Assembly: GCA_964397445.1 (NCBI GenBank)
Contig: CAYNHZ010000001.1
Location: forward strand, 563,233-627,232
DNA: 64,000 bases
From: CAYNHZ01 sp964397445
Lineage (GTDB): Bacteria; Bacteroidota; Bacteroidia; Bacteroidales; UBA932
Direction: 5' to 3'
Both the position numbers and the translations under genes were made by a program. The stretch's first letter is position 1; every line of letters starts with the position of its first letter. This document shows, in pieces, positions 1 to 9,038 of the stretch. Under the pieces are notes generated by a model. That model did not search any database. It worked only from the letters and a program-made list of their open reading frames with translations, and had not been told where the DNA came from.

Positions 1-2309
1 ATTCTGGTATTGTTTACATCTTTACTATTTTCGATAAGGGTTTTCTTTAGAGCAGCTATCCTCTCTAAGGATACCTCATTGATGGCTTTTCTAAACTCAT
101 CATTTTCGTTCATCATTTTTTGAATACTATTGATAATATTCGGTGTGTTTCCAAAAAACTCTCTGGCCATTTTCAACTGACTCTCCATATCATCAAACAT
201 AGTCTCAACATATTTACCCGTAGTAGCTTCAATTCTTCTGATACCCGCAGCAACAGCAGATTCGGAAATTATTTTCAACATTCCTATGTTGCCGGTTGAA
301 TTGACGTGGGTACCTCCGCAAAGTTCGATAGAGTCTCCAAAGCGAATCACTCGGACATTGTTCCCATATTTTTCTCCAAATAGGGCCATTGCTCCCATCT
401 CTTTTGCCTTATCAATAGGAATATCCCTAAACTCTTCCTTATGGGAGTCCTTGCGTATCAACTCATTAACCAATCTTTCCACCTCTTTTAGATTTTGAGA
501 AGATATTTTTTCGAAATGAGAGAAGTCAAATCTGAAATATGAGGAGTTTACATAGGACCCTTTCTGTTCAATATGATTGCCAAGTATTTTTCGTAAGGCA
601 TAATGGAGTAAGTGTGTGGCACTATGGTTCTTAGCCACATCACCTCTTTTTTCAGTATCAATCACTGCAAGAAAGGAGTCATTAGGATTTGTTGGTATCC
701 TCTCTGCTATGTGAATAGTCAGGTTATTCTCTTTTATAGTATTGTTAATCAAAATCTTCTCTCCGGCCTCAGAGGTAATTATACCGCTATCGCCGATTTG
801 GCCGCCACTTTCTGCATAAAATGGAGTTTGATCAAAAACAAGTTGAAACATCTCCCTGTTTTTTGTTTTAACAGTCCTATATTTTGAGATATGTATCGTA
901 GCCTCATTATGGTCGTATCCTACAAAGTCTGAAGACTTTATTTTGATCAATTCGGTCCAATCACCCTCCTCTATCGCAGAGGCATTGCGAGCTCTCGCTT
1001 TTTGTTTTTCGAGCTCCTTCTCGAAAGCGGGAATATCAATAGTGTACCCATTCTCTTTTGCAATTAGTTCGCTTAAATCCAATGGAAACCCAAAGGTGTC
1101 GTAAAGGGTGAATGTGTCGAGTCCTGAGATCAATTTTGTCTCTTTATTTTTTTCCATAATTGACTCGATAAGACCGATCCCTTTTTCTAATGTGCGTAAA
1201 AAGGCATCCTCCTCCTCTTTTATAACCTTTTCAATAAGAGCTTGTTGTCTCTTCAATTCTGGAAACTGATCTCCCATCTCTGCCACTAATGTCTCAACAA
1301 TTCTACAAAGGAAAGGGGTGTCAAAACTTAGAAAAGTGTATCCATAACGGACAGCTCTTCTTAAAATTCGTCTGATAACATATCCTGCTTTCACATTTGA
1401 GGGCAATTGTCCGTCAGCAATGGAGAAACTAATAGCTCGTATATGGTCTGCTATGACTCTCATTGCCACTGCAACATCTTCTGATTCGGAATATTTCTTT
1501 CCAGAAAGGTCTGAAATCTTTTTAATTAAACTTTGAAAAATATCCCCTTCGTAATTACTCTTATTATTGTTGATAGCCATAACTAATCTCTCAAGCCCCA
1601 TTCCTGTATCTACGTGTTTGTGGGGAAGGGCTTCAAGTGTTCCGTCTGCCTTTCTGTTGTATTGGATAAATACTAAATTCCAAATCTCAATAACTAAATG
1701 ATGCCCTTTATTTACCAATTCTTTACCATCGATTTTCTCCCTTTCACTATTGTCCCTTAGATCAATATGAATCTCGCTGCAGGGACCGCACGGACCTGTG
1801 TCTCCCATCTCCCAGAAATTATCTTTTTTATTTCCGAGTATGATCCTCTCTTTTGATAAAAACCGACTCCAAATATCAGAAGATTCATTGTCTAAAGGGA
1901 TATTATCTATTGGATTACCCTCAAAAACAGTAACATACAATCTGTCTTTATCGAGTTTATAAACCTCTGTCAAGAGTTCCCAAGCCCATTCGATGGCCTC
2001 TTTTTTAAAGTAATCACCAAAACTCCAATTGCCCAACATCTCAAACATTGTATGGTGGTATGAGTCGTGTCCAACCTCTTCAAGATCGTTATGTTTACCA
2101 CTTACCCTTAGACACTTTTGAGAATCTGCAATTCTTTTGTATTTAATAGGAGAGTTGCCCAAAAACCACTCTTTGAATTGATTCATCCCCGCATTTGTGA
2201 ACATTAGCGTGGGATCTCCTTTAACAACCATAGGTGATGAAGGTACTATCGTGTGACCTTTTAGTTCAAAAAAGTCTAAAAATTTTTGACGGATTTCTTT
2301 TGTTGTCAT
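1..2309 (-). CDS. alaS: Alanyl-tRNA synthetase, 3' end cut by window edge
   Basis: Reading the minus strand from the ATG at 2309 gives 769 codons of alanyl-tRNA synthetase (family length about 870), which charges tRNA-Ala in the cytoplasm. The N-terminal class II catalytic domain is recognisable from MTTKEIRQKFLDFF and from GDTGPCGPCSEIH. The editing domain carries its zinc motifs: HSATH near base 620 and CGGTH near base 310. The visible end is in the coiled coil before the C-Ala domain, so the last 100 or so residues lie outside the window. It is transcribed divergently from the M23 peptidase operon and has its own -7 box 38 bases upstream. No odd residues were seen. Confidence 0.97.
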   Translation of the reverse strand, partial: MTTKEIRQKFLDFFELKGHTIVPSSPMVVKGDPTLMFTNAGMNQFKEWFLGNSPIKYKRIADSQKCLRVSGKHNDLEEVGHDSYHHTMFEMLGNWSFGDYFKKEAIEWAWELLTEVYKLDKDRLYVTVFEGNPIDNIPLDNESSDIWSRFLSKERIILGNKKDNFWEMGDTGPCGPCSEIHIDLRDNSEREKIDGKELVNKGHHLVIEIWNLVFIQYNRKADGTLEALPHKHVDTGMGLERLVMAINNNKSNYEGDIFQSLIKKISDLSGKKYSESEDVAVAMRVIADHIRAISFSIADGQLPSNVKAGYVIRRILRRAVRYGYTFLSFDTPFLCRIVETLVAEMGDQFPELKRQQALIEKVIKEEEDAFLRTLEKGIGLIESIMEKNKETKLISGLDTFTLYDTFGFPLDLSELIAKENGYTIDIPAFEKELEKQKARARNASAIEEGDWTELIKIKSSDFVGYDHNEATIHISKYRTVKTKNREMFQLVFDQTPFYAESGGQIGDSGIITSEAGEKILINNTIKENNLTIHIAERIPTNPNDSFLAVIDTEKRGDVAKNHSATHLLHYALRKILGNHIEQKGSYVNSSYFRFDFSHFEKISSQNLKEVERLVNELIRKDSHKEEFRDIPIDKAKEMGAMALFGEKYGNNVRVIRFGDSIELCGGTHVNSTGNIGMLKIISESAVAAGIRRIEATTGKYVETMFDDMESQLKMAREFFGNTPNIINSIQKMMNENDEFRKAINEVSLERIAALKKTLIENSKDVNNTR

Positions 2310-2347
2310 ACTTGGGAAATATTTCTTGTGACCCTAAAATTAAGTTA

Positions 2348-2355
2348 CAAAAATA
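2348..2355 (-). promoter_or_regulatory. -7 box of alaS promoter
   Basis: The minus strand reads TATTTTTG, a perfect match to the Bacteroidetes TAnnTTTG -7 element, 38 bases before the alaS start. No convincing TTTG -33 element sits 19-21 bases further upstream. Confidence 0.5.
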
Positions 2356-2375
2356 GGTTTTTATTTAAAAATATT

Positions 2376-2383
2376 TAAATTTG
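2376..2383 (+). promoter_or_regulatory. -7 box of the M23/dnaB operon
   Basis: TAAATTTG matches the Bacteroidetes -7 consensus and lies 25 bases before the first M23 peptidase start. The -33 region is AT-rich without a clear TTTG. It would drive the operon that runs to the dnaB region. Confidence 0.5.
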
Positions 2384-2408
2384 CATCCAATTAATTGTAA
2401 AAGTATAG

Positions 2409-3401
2409 ATGTCTCAAACAAAAAGGTACCGATTTAACAGGGAAACTTTAACATACGAAATCCATAAAACTCCCATTTCAATGAAGTTTTTAAAGACTTC
2501 TGCGTATTTTGTGTCGAGTCTTATAGCTTTCGCACTATACATTTATATATATACGAATGTTTTGGGTTTTGAAACCCCAAAATACAAGATTCTTAAAAAA
2601 CATTCCACAGAGTGGAGTGCTAAATTACAGATTTTAAATAACCGCTTTGAGAAAAATAATAAAGTCCTCGAGGAGTTGCAGATGAGGGACAATATAGTCT
2701 ATCGTTCTATTTTTGGTATGGAGGAGATCTCTTCAGATATTCGTAATGCCGGGTATGGAGGGGTTGATAGATTTTCATATCTTGAAAATGTTGATCATTC
2801 TGGATTGCTGACCTCTACGGCTGAGAAGATAAATATACTCTATAAGAAGGCTTATGTTCAATCGAAGTCTTTTGATGAGGTGGCTCTTCTTGCTCAAAAA
2901 GCGGGTGAAATGGCGTTATCTGTTCCAAATATATCTCCTGTTGTGAAGGAGAATGTTAGGTTTTCGTCAGGTTTTGGATACCGAATTGATCCTATTTTAA
3001 GAAATATTCATAGGATGCATTCGGGTATTGACCTTTCAGGACGTTCAGGCGAACCGATTTATGTTACAGGAAATGGTATCGTAAAACAAATTGGTTTTGA
3101 CTTTTTCGGTTACGGCAATTTTATTATTGTAGATCACGGTTTCGGATATAAGACTCGTTATGCCCATTTGAGAGGTATGCTTGTTAAAACGGGTCAAGTT
3201 GTTAGGCGTGGGGATCAGATAGGGGAGATGGGAGACTCAGGACGTTCCAATGGTACACACTTACATTACGAGGTCATATATAAAAATAATCCCGTAAACC
3301 CCATTAACTATTATAACAATGATATCTCTTCCGAGGATTACGCTTCAATTATTAAGCCGAGTAAAATTCTCTTATCAGATAAGAAGAGATGGGGAAATTA
3401 A
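2409..3401 (+). CDS. Membrane-anchored M23 (LytM) peptidase, first of two
   Basis: The 330-residue protein has a short basic cytoplasmic head, one membrane helix at about residues 27-52, a coiled-coil stretch at about 60-95 and a C-terminal LytM/M23 domain at about 185-300. The zinc ligands are present: HSGID (HxxxD) and HLHYE (HxH). It should therefore be an active periplasmic endopeptidase cutting peptidoglycan cross-links, rather than an EnvC-type degenerate activator. It overlaps the next M23 gene by 13 bases, so the two are probably translationally coupled. The gene position next to alaS, MerR and nif3 is familiar from Bacteroidetes genomes. The exact murein bond cut cannot be told. Confidence 0.9.
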   Translation: MSQTKRYRFNRETLTYEIHKTPISMKFLKTSAYFVSSLIAFALYIYIYTNVLGFETPKYKILKKHSTEWSAKLQILNNRFEKNNKVLEELQMRDNIVYRSIFGMEEISSDIRNAGYGGVDRFSYLENVDHSGLLTSTAEKINILYKKAYVQSKSFDEVALLAQKAGEMALSVPNISPVVKENVRFSSGFGYRIDPILRNIHRMHSGIDLSGRSGEPIYVTGNGIVKQIGFDFFGYGNFIIVDHGFGYKTRYAHLRGMLVKTGQVVRRGDQIGEMGDSGRSNGTHLHYEVIYKNNPVNPINYYNNDISSEDYASIIKPSKILLSDKKRWGN

Positions 3402-4345
3402 AATACGATAAAGAAAAACTTGATTTTTTAGAGGAGAGACCTTCATTTTGGAAAATATTGGGGAAGGTCGTGTGGTTTATTGTCGCTACTGCCGGTTTAG
3501 GTTTGTTATATTATGTGATTTTCGCTATTTTCTTCAATACTGAGGAGGAGAAGAGGATGATAACCGAGACAAGAATTATTGAAAAAGAGTATGACGGATT
3601 GAATGATAAGGTCGAAAGGCTTGAGAGTGTTGTAGCGGATCTCAAAATGAGGGATAAGGATATTTATCAATCTATTTTCAATGCAAATCCACCCGAATTT
3701 TCATCGAATATTTTAGACTCAACATCGAATTACAATCGTGATACGACATTTGAGCATAATTTTGTTGAGGCTACACATTTAAAGTTATATCTACTTGAAA
3801 ATGAGGTGTCTTTATGCTCAAAACTTTTTTTGGCGATAACAGATACCTTGTCAAATCAGAAAGAGAGATTTTTATTCATCCCCTCCATTATCCCTGTGAT
3901 GAATTTCTCTATTGTTCAGACAGGAGCCTCTGTTGGTATGAAAATGCACCCTTTTTATAAAAAAGTGGTAATGCATAACGGGTTAGATCTTGTGACCCCG
4001 ATCGGGACTCAAGTGAGGGCATCGGCGAGCGGAACAGTTATTCAGACAAGTAGATCTCAAAAGAATGAGGGCAATAGGGTGGTTATAGATCACGGAAACG
4101 GCTATGTTACATCGTACTCGCATTTAAGTGATATAATGGTGGTTAATAATCAGAAGGTCAAACAGGGGGCTATAATTGGGAGGGTGGGAACCTCAGGTAC
4201 GACTTTTGCTCCCCATTTACACTATGAAGTGGAACTCAATAATAAATATGTGGATCCTATAAATTACTTTTTTGCAGATTTGTCCCCAAATCAGTATAAT
4301 GAGATAAGAATAATTGCTGTAAATACAGGACAATCACTTGATTAA
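3389..4345 (+). CDS. Membrane-anchored M23 (LytM) peptidase, second of two
   Basis: The 318-residue protein has the same plan as its upstream neighbour: a membrane helix at about residues 23-45, a coiled coil at about 55-90 that shares the local pattern LKMRDKDIYQSIF with the first copy, and a C-terminal M23 domain. The metal ligands are intact in HNGLD and HLHYEVE. The pair looks like an old tandem duplication, because the domain order is the same but the middle region has diverged. The start overlaps the first copy by 13 bases. It is a likely periplasmic murein endopeptidase. A partner role, such as a heterodimer of the two, is only an inference from the overlap. Confidence 0.9.
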   Translation: MGKLKYDKEKLDFLEERPSFWKILGKVVWFIVATAGLGLLYYVIFAIFFNTEEEKRMITETRIIEKEYDGLNDKVERLESVVADLKMRDKDIYQSIFNANPPEFSSNILDSTSNYNRDTTFEHNFVEATHLKLYLLENEVSLCSKLFLAITDTLSNQKERFLFIPSIIPVMNFSIVQTGASVGMKMHPFYKKVVMHNGLDLVTPIGTQVRASASGTVIQTSRSQKNEGNRVVIDHGNGYVTSYSHLSDIMVVNNQKVKQGAIIGRVGTSGTTFAPHLHYEVELNNKYVDPINYFFADLSPNQYNEIRIIAVNTGQSLD

Positions 4346-4363
4346 CTTTTAAAAATTAATAAT

Positions 4364-4708
4364 ATGCCTTACAAAGAAGTTTCTGTTGAAAAAATGTACT
4401 TCACAATAGGTGAAGTCTCACAAATGATAGGGGAGAGTACCTCGCTCGTGAGATTTTGGTCCGATAAGTTTTCGGATATTATTAAGCCGGAAAGGAATAG
4501 AAAAGGAAACAGACGTTATACTGCTAAAGATGTGGATAATATAAAGTTGATATACCACTTAGTAAAGGAGAGGGGTATGACATTGGAGGGGGCACTTGAG
4601 AGGATTAAGAATAATAGAGAGGGGCTTGATAATCGAGTAGAGGTAGTGGAGAGGTTAAAGGGGGTAAAGGAGATGCTTATAGAGGTTTCTAAATCCCTTT
4701 CAGAATGA
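4364..4708 (+). CDS. MerR-family transcriptional regulator
   Basis: The 114-residue protein has an N-terminal MerR winged helix. The residues YFTIGEVSQMIGESTSLVRF form the helix-turn-helix, and NRKGNRRYTAKDV forms the wing. A short helical tail follows. There is no cysteine-containing metal-binding C-terminus, so the inducer is unknown. Its stop overlaps the nif3 start (ATGA), which indicates coupled translation. The target genes are unknown; being co-transcribed with cell-wall peptidases gives no direct proof that it regulates them. Confidence 0.88.
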   Translation: MPYKEVSVEKMYFTIGEVSQMIGESTSLVRFWSDKFSDIIKPERNRKGNRRYTAKDVDNIKLIYHLVKERGMTLEGALERIKNNREGLDNRVEVVERLKGVKEMLIEVSKSLSE

Positions 4709-5478
4709 GAGCAAAGGTCATAGCAGATATAATAGAAGAGTTTGCCCCTTTAATTATTCAAGAGGGGTGGGATAATTCGGGGTTTTCAGTTGGAGATGGG
4801 AGTAGTGATGTCCATTCACTGATTATTGGGTTGGATTGTACAGAAGAGCTTATAGATGAGGCTATATCTATAGGCGCTGATATGATTGTTACTCACCATC
4901 CTCTGATTTTTGGGGGATTAAATAGCGTTTCACCTTCGGATGATGTCGGAAATATTATATATAAAGCGATTAAGAATGATATAGTTATCTACTCTTGTCA
5001 TACAAATAGCGACAAGGTGATTAATGGAGTGAGCGGGGTGATGGCATCTCGTCTTGACTTGAAAAATATATCTTTTTTAGAGAGCAAAGATGGTGTTTCA
5101 GGGCTTGGGGTTGTTGGCGATCTCTCTGAAGAGATCTCTTCGGAATGTTTTTTAAAGGAGCTCAAAAGGATCTTCTCATTATCCTCTGTAAGATCATCTA
5201 AGCCTATTTCTAAAAAGATTTCAAGAGTGGCTTTATGTGGAGGAAGTGGGGGATCACTTATTGATCAGGCGATGGCTTCCGGTGCTGATGTTTTTGTGAC
5301 AGGAGATATATCTTACCATAAATTTTTCTGCAATAGGAATTTTATGGTGGTAGATATAGGTCATTTTGAGAGTGAAATAGATATTGTAAAAACTATCTAT
5401 ACCATTGTTAGAGAAAAAATTCCTACATTTGCAGTCCAAATTGGGGCAAAGAATAATAATCCAGTATATTACTATTAA
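4705..5478 (+). CDS. Nif3-like dinuclear metal-centre protein
   Basis: The 257-residue protein belongs to the Nif3/YbgI family (also called GTP cyclohydrolase I type 2-like). Metal-binding histidines are seen in THHPLIF in the N-terminal half and in DIGHFESE near the C-terminus. The length fits the short bacterial form without the extra inserted PII-like domain found in the approximately 370-residue forms. The biochemical role of the family is not settled. It starts inside the MerR stop codon and is followed after 3 bases by the zinc-ribbon gene. That adjacency of nif3 and a C4 zinc-ribbon coiled-coil protein is widespread in bacteria. Confidence 0.92.
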   Translation: MRAKVIADIIEEFAPLIIQEGWDNSGFSVGDGSSDVHSLIIGLDCTEELIDEAISIGADMIVTHHPLIFGGLNSVSPSDDVGNIIYKAIKNDIVIYSCHTNSDKVINGVSGVMASRLDLKNISFLESKDGVSGLGVVGDLSEEISSECFLKELKRIFSLSSVRSSKPISKKISRVALCGGSGGSLIDQAMASGADVFVTGDISYHKFFCNRNFMVVDIGHFESEIDIVKTIYTIVREKIPTFAVQIGAKNNNPVYYY

Positions 5479-5481
5479 GAT

Positions 5482-6306
5482 ATGGCTACAACCAAACAGA
5501 AAAAACAGGTAGATATTCCTATTGATGAGAGAGAAACCTTTATGTCCATCTCGAAAAATCTCAATGATTCGGACATAAGTATGGAGAGTAAATTATTTAC
5601 GTTATACAAGATCCAACAGGCTGACAGCAAGATAGATAAAATACACCTTCTCCGTGGAGAATTACCTGAGGAGGTTCGCGATCTTGAAGATGATATCGCA
5701 GGATTAAAGACTCGTATATCTAATCTTCAGTCTGAGATCAAGGATACAGAGAAATTTATTGCTCAAAAGAAAATAGATATGGATAATAGCAAGACTGCTA
5801 TTGCGAAATATGAGGAGCAAAGGACAAATGTGAAAAACAACAGAGAGTATGACTCTTTATCTAAAGAGATAGAGTTTCAGGGGTTGGAGCAGGAGCTTGC
5901 GGAAAAGAGAATAAAAGAGAACAGCGCTATTATTATCGAGAAGAAAGCTGCTTTAGAAAATGCCAAATCTGAGTTGTTGGGTAGAGAAGAGGATCTTAGA
6001 AATAAAAATAAAGAGTTGATTTCTATAATCGAGGAGACAGCAAAAGAGGAGGAGGTTCTTGTAAATATGATCTCAGAGCTTGAAAAAGGGCTTGACGAGA
6101 GAATGGTTGCGGCATATAAAAAGGTTCGTTCAAATGCTCGTAATAAACTCGCAGTTGTAACTGTTAAGAGAGATGCTTGCGGTGGATGTTTCAATAAGAT
6201 TCCACCTCAAAGACAATTGGACATTGAAATGAATAAGAAGATAATTGTTTGTGAATATTGCGGACGTATCCTTGTAAGTTCCGCCTTTGAAAAGGAAGAG
6301 GATTAA
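5482..6306 (+). CDS. Coiled-coil protein with C4 zinc ribbon (DUF164 type)
   Basis: The 274-residue protein consists of a long heptad-rich coiled coil (about residues 40-220) followed by a C-terminal zinc ribbon with two CxxC pairs: CGGC and CEYC, 24 residues apart. This is the CT398/DUF164 (zf-RING_7) family, proposed to bind nucleic acid or act as an adaptor; the function is not established. The N-terminal 25 residues are polar and extended relative to the usual family start. It lies between nif3 and an aminotransferase with gaps of 3 and 2 bases, so the genes are clearly co-transcribed. Confidence 0.9.
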   Translation: MATTKQKKQVDIPIDERETFMSISKNLNDSDISMESKLFTLYKIQQADSKIDKIHLLRGELPEEVRDLEDDIAGLKTRISNLQSEIKDTEKFIAQKKIDMDNSKTAIAKYEEQRTNVKNNREYDSLSKEIEFQGLEQELAEKRIKENSAIIIEKKAALENAKSELLGREEDLRNKNKELISIIEETAKEEEVLVNMISELEKGLDERMVAAYKKVRSNARNKLAVVTVKRDACGGCFNKIPPQRQLDIEMNKKIIVCEYCGRILVSSAFEKEED

Positions 6307-6308
6307 AT

Positions 6309-7514
6309 ATGAATCGCAAACCCTATAATTTGAGGGGGCTATTCTTTCAACATGTAGGACAAACATCACCATCCCCTATTGCTCTTGAGATTGAGAAAGG
6401 GGATGGTGTGTTTTTATATACTGCTGACAGATGTTATATCGACCTTGTCTCCGGAGTCTCTGTGAGTAATGTGGGTCATAACAATAGAGAAGTTGTTGAA
6501 GCTGTTAAAAATCAAGCTGATAATTATTTTCATTTGATGGTTTACGGGGAGATGATTCAATCTCCCCAGGTATTGCACGCAACTTTGCTTACCTCTATTC
6601 TTCCCGATAGTTTAGATTGTGTCTTTTATGTCAATTCGGGTAGTGAAGCAAACGAGGGGGCGATGAAACTTGCAAAACGATTGACCGGACGTACGGAGAT
6701 AATCTCTTGTAAAAATTCATATCACGGATCTACTCAAGGTGCTTTAAGTGTTATGGGGAGTGAAAAATTTAAGAGCTCTTTCAGACCACTGATCCCGGAT
6801 ATTAGAGAGATCTCTTTTAATAGTATGGAGGATATCTCCTCTATCAGTTGTCGTACCGCTTGTGTTATCGTTGAGCCGGTTCAAGGTGAGGCGGGGATTA
6901 TAGAGCCCAAAGCAGGATATTTGAACGCTTTAAGGGCAAGATGTGATCAAGTTGGTGCTATTTTGGTATTTGATGAGGTTCAAACAGGTTTCGGAAGGAC
7001 GGGAAAAATGTTTGCTTTCCAAAAATACGGTGTAGTTCCCGATATACTTACTTTAGCTAAAGCCCTCGGTGGAGGGATGCCTTTAGGGGCATTTGTCTCT
7101 TCGAAAGAGAAAATTTCCGCCCTTATGTCAAATCCACCTTTAGGTCATATTACAACTTTTGGTGGTCACCCCGTATGTTGTGCAGCAGCTCTTGCTTCTT
7201 TAAAGATACTTATGAGGGAGGGGTGGATTTCTGATGTAGAAAGAAAATCAGTTTTATTCGAAAAAGGTCTTTTGGATCACAAATTGGTTAAGGAGATAAG
7301 AAAATCGGGATTGATGATGGCAGTGGATCTTGGGAAGGAGGAGTATGCAAATAAAATAATCCCCCTTTTGATAGAGGAGGGGATAATAAGCGATTACTTT
7401 TTATTTAATCCCACATCATTTAGAATAGCTCCTCCATTATGTATAAGTGATAAAGAGATCGAGCTGGCTGTTTTTGGTATAAGAAGGGCTCTTGATAGAT
7501 TGTTAGTTGATTAA
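6309..7514 (+). CDS. Class III PLP-dependent aminotransferase
   Basis: The 401-residue protein is a fold-type I aminotransferase of the acetylornithine/ornithine/4-aminobutyrate group. The PLP-phosphate loop is NSGSEAN, the ring-stacking aspartate is Asp222 in FDEVQTGFGRTG, and the Schiff-base lysine is Lys251 in LAKALGGGMPLG. The substrate cannot be fixed from sequence. No arginine biosynthesis genes are next to it, so an ArgD role is not supported by context. It sits in the same operon as the zinc-ribbon protein (2-base gap) and is followed by dnaB 26 bases later. Confidence 0.9.
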   Translation: MNRKPYNLRGLFFQHVGQTSPSPIALEIEKGDGVFLYTADRCYIDLVSGVSVSNVGHNNREVVEAVKNQADNYFHLMVYGEMIQSPQVLHATLLTSILPDSLDCVFYVNSGSEANEGAMKLAKRLTGRTEIISCKNSYHGSTQGALSVMGSEKFKSSFRPLIPDIREISFNSMEDISSISCRTACVIVEPVQGEAGIIEPKAGYLNALRARCDQVGAILVFDEVQTGFGRTGKMFAFQKYGVVPDILTLAKALGGGMPLGAFVSSKEKISALMSNPPLGHITTFGGHPVCCAAALASLKILMREGWISDVERKSVLFEKGLLDHKLVKEIRKSGLMMAVDLGKEEYANKIIPLLIEEGIISDYFLFNPTSFRIAPPLCISDKEIELAVFGIRRALDRLLVD

Positions 7515-7540
7515 ATTTTTTCTATTTTTACAAAAAAAAT

Positions 7541-9025
7541 ATGGCAAAAACTCTAAGTTATAAAGATAAAAAACAAGAGGTTAAAATTGACTCTATTGGT
7601 TTGGATATGGGGAAAATACCCCCACAAGCTGTTGATGTTGAGGAGGCAGTATTGGGGGCATTACTATTGGAGCCTAATATTGTCCCTGATGTTTTGGACA
7701 CCCTTACGGCAGAGTGCTTTTATAAAGAGGTAAATAAAAAAATATTTACCGCTATATCATCTCTGTCGAGTCAGCACAATCCGATAGATATCATCACTGT
7801 TGCCAATGAGTTGAAAAAAACCGATTCTCTCGAAGAGATAGGCGGTCCGTTTTATTTAAGTAAACTTACATCAAAAATTGGGGCGGCAGCCCATGTAGAG
7901 TACCATGTAAAGATTCTTCTTCAAAAATATATCCAAAGGGAGTTAATCACTATTTCATATAAAGTTCAAAAGGATTCGTTTGATGATTCCATACCTGTGG
8001 ATGATCTCCTTGATAGCACCCAACAACAATTTTTCTCCCTTGCCGAGAGGAATATGAAAAGGGAGACTCAGCCTATTCAAGATGTTATCAATGCAGCACT
8101 TACTGAGATAGAGTCGTATAGCACAAGGACAGATGGACTAAGTGGTATCCCCTCAGGGTTTACGGGCATTGATAAGTACACTTTGGGATGGCAAGCTTCC
8201 GATTTGATTATCGTAGCAGCACGTCCCGCAATGGGTAAAACAGCATTTGTGTTGACTATGGCAAGGAATATGTCGGTTAATCACAATATTCCAGTCGCTT
8301 TTTTCTCCCTTGAAATGTCTTCCTTACAACTCGTAAAGAGGTTGCTTGTATCTGAAACCGGTCTCCCATCTGAAAAGATAAGAGGTGGTAAACGATTGGC
8401 AGAGCACGAATTGATACAAATCAATGAGAGGATTAAAGATCTGACTAAAGCAAAATTATACATTGATGATACCCCTTCTCTCTCAATTTACGAATTCCGC
8501 TCAAAAGCTCGAAGATTGGTTAGAAATGCTGGGGTGAAAATGATAATTATCGACTATCTTCAATTGATGACAGGACCTCCTGAACTTAGAGGGATGCGTG
8601 AGCAAGAGGTTTCCAATATTTCTCGTTCACTTAAATCGATAGCAAAAGAGTTATCTATTCCTATCGTCGCTCTTTCCCAATTAAGTCGTGCAGTCGAAAC
8701 TCGAGGAGGGAGCAAAAGACCGCAGTTGAGTGACTTGCGTGAATCAGGTGCGATAGAACAAGATGCCGATATTGTTATGTTTATACACCGTCCCGATTAT
8801 TACGGATTGCAAGAGGATCCCACTTTGCAGGGGATAGCTGAAATTATTATTGCTAAGCATAGAAATGGCTCGACGGGTGATGTCAAAATGAGATTTAGGG
8901 CTTCTGAGGCGAAATTTACCGATGCTGATGCAAGTGATTATGGTGAGTTTTCTTTTGATGAGGATATTCACTCTACAGAGTCGAGGTTGAATAACTCCGA
9001 ATTTAACACTAACCGGGAGTTTTAA
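7541..9025 (+). CDS. dnaB: Replicative DNA helicase
   Basis: The 494-residue hexameric helicase unwinds DNA at the fork. The N-terminal primase-interacting domain spans about residues 25-130, and the RecA-like motor follows, with Walker A ARPAMGKT at 227-234. MIIIDYLQLM forms Walker B, and SQLSRAVE with a downstream HRPDYYG region completes the DnaB signature. No intein is present. The C-terminal 40 residues are acidic and polar. There is no separate strong promoter; a near -7 sequence TATTTTTA precedes the ATG, so the gene may be read both from the upstream operon and locally. Confidence 0.97.
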   Translation: MAKTLSYKDKKQEVKIDSIGLDMGKIPPQAVDVEEAVLGALLLEPNIVPDVLDTLTAECFYKEVNKKIFTAISSLSSQHNPIDIITVANELKKTDSLEEIGGPFYLSKLTSKIGAAAHVEYHVKILLQKYIQRELITISYKVQKDSFDDSIPVDDLLDSTQQQFFSLAERNMKRETQPIQDVINAALTEIESYSTRTDGLSGIPSGFTGIDKYTLGWQASDLIIVAARPAMGKTAFVLTMARNMSVNHNIPVAFFSLEMSSLQLVKRLLVSETGLPSEKIRGGKRLAEHELIQINERIKDLTKAKLYIDDTPSLSIYEFRSKARRLVRNAGVKMIIIDYLQLMTGPPELRGMREQEVSNISRSLKSIAKELSIPIVALSQLSRAVETRGGSKRPQLSDLRESGAIEQDADIVMFIHRPDYYGLQEDPTLQGIAEIIIAKHRNGSTGDVKMRFRASEAKFTDADASDYGEFSFDEDIHSTESRLNNSEFNTNREF

Positions 9026-9038
9026 TAATAATTCTTAA

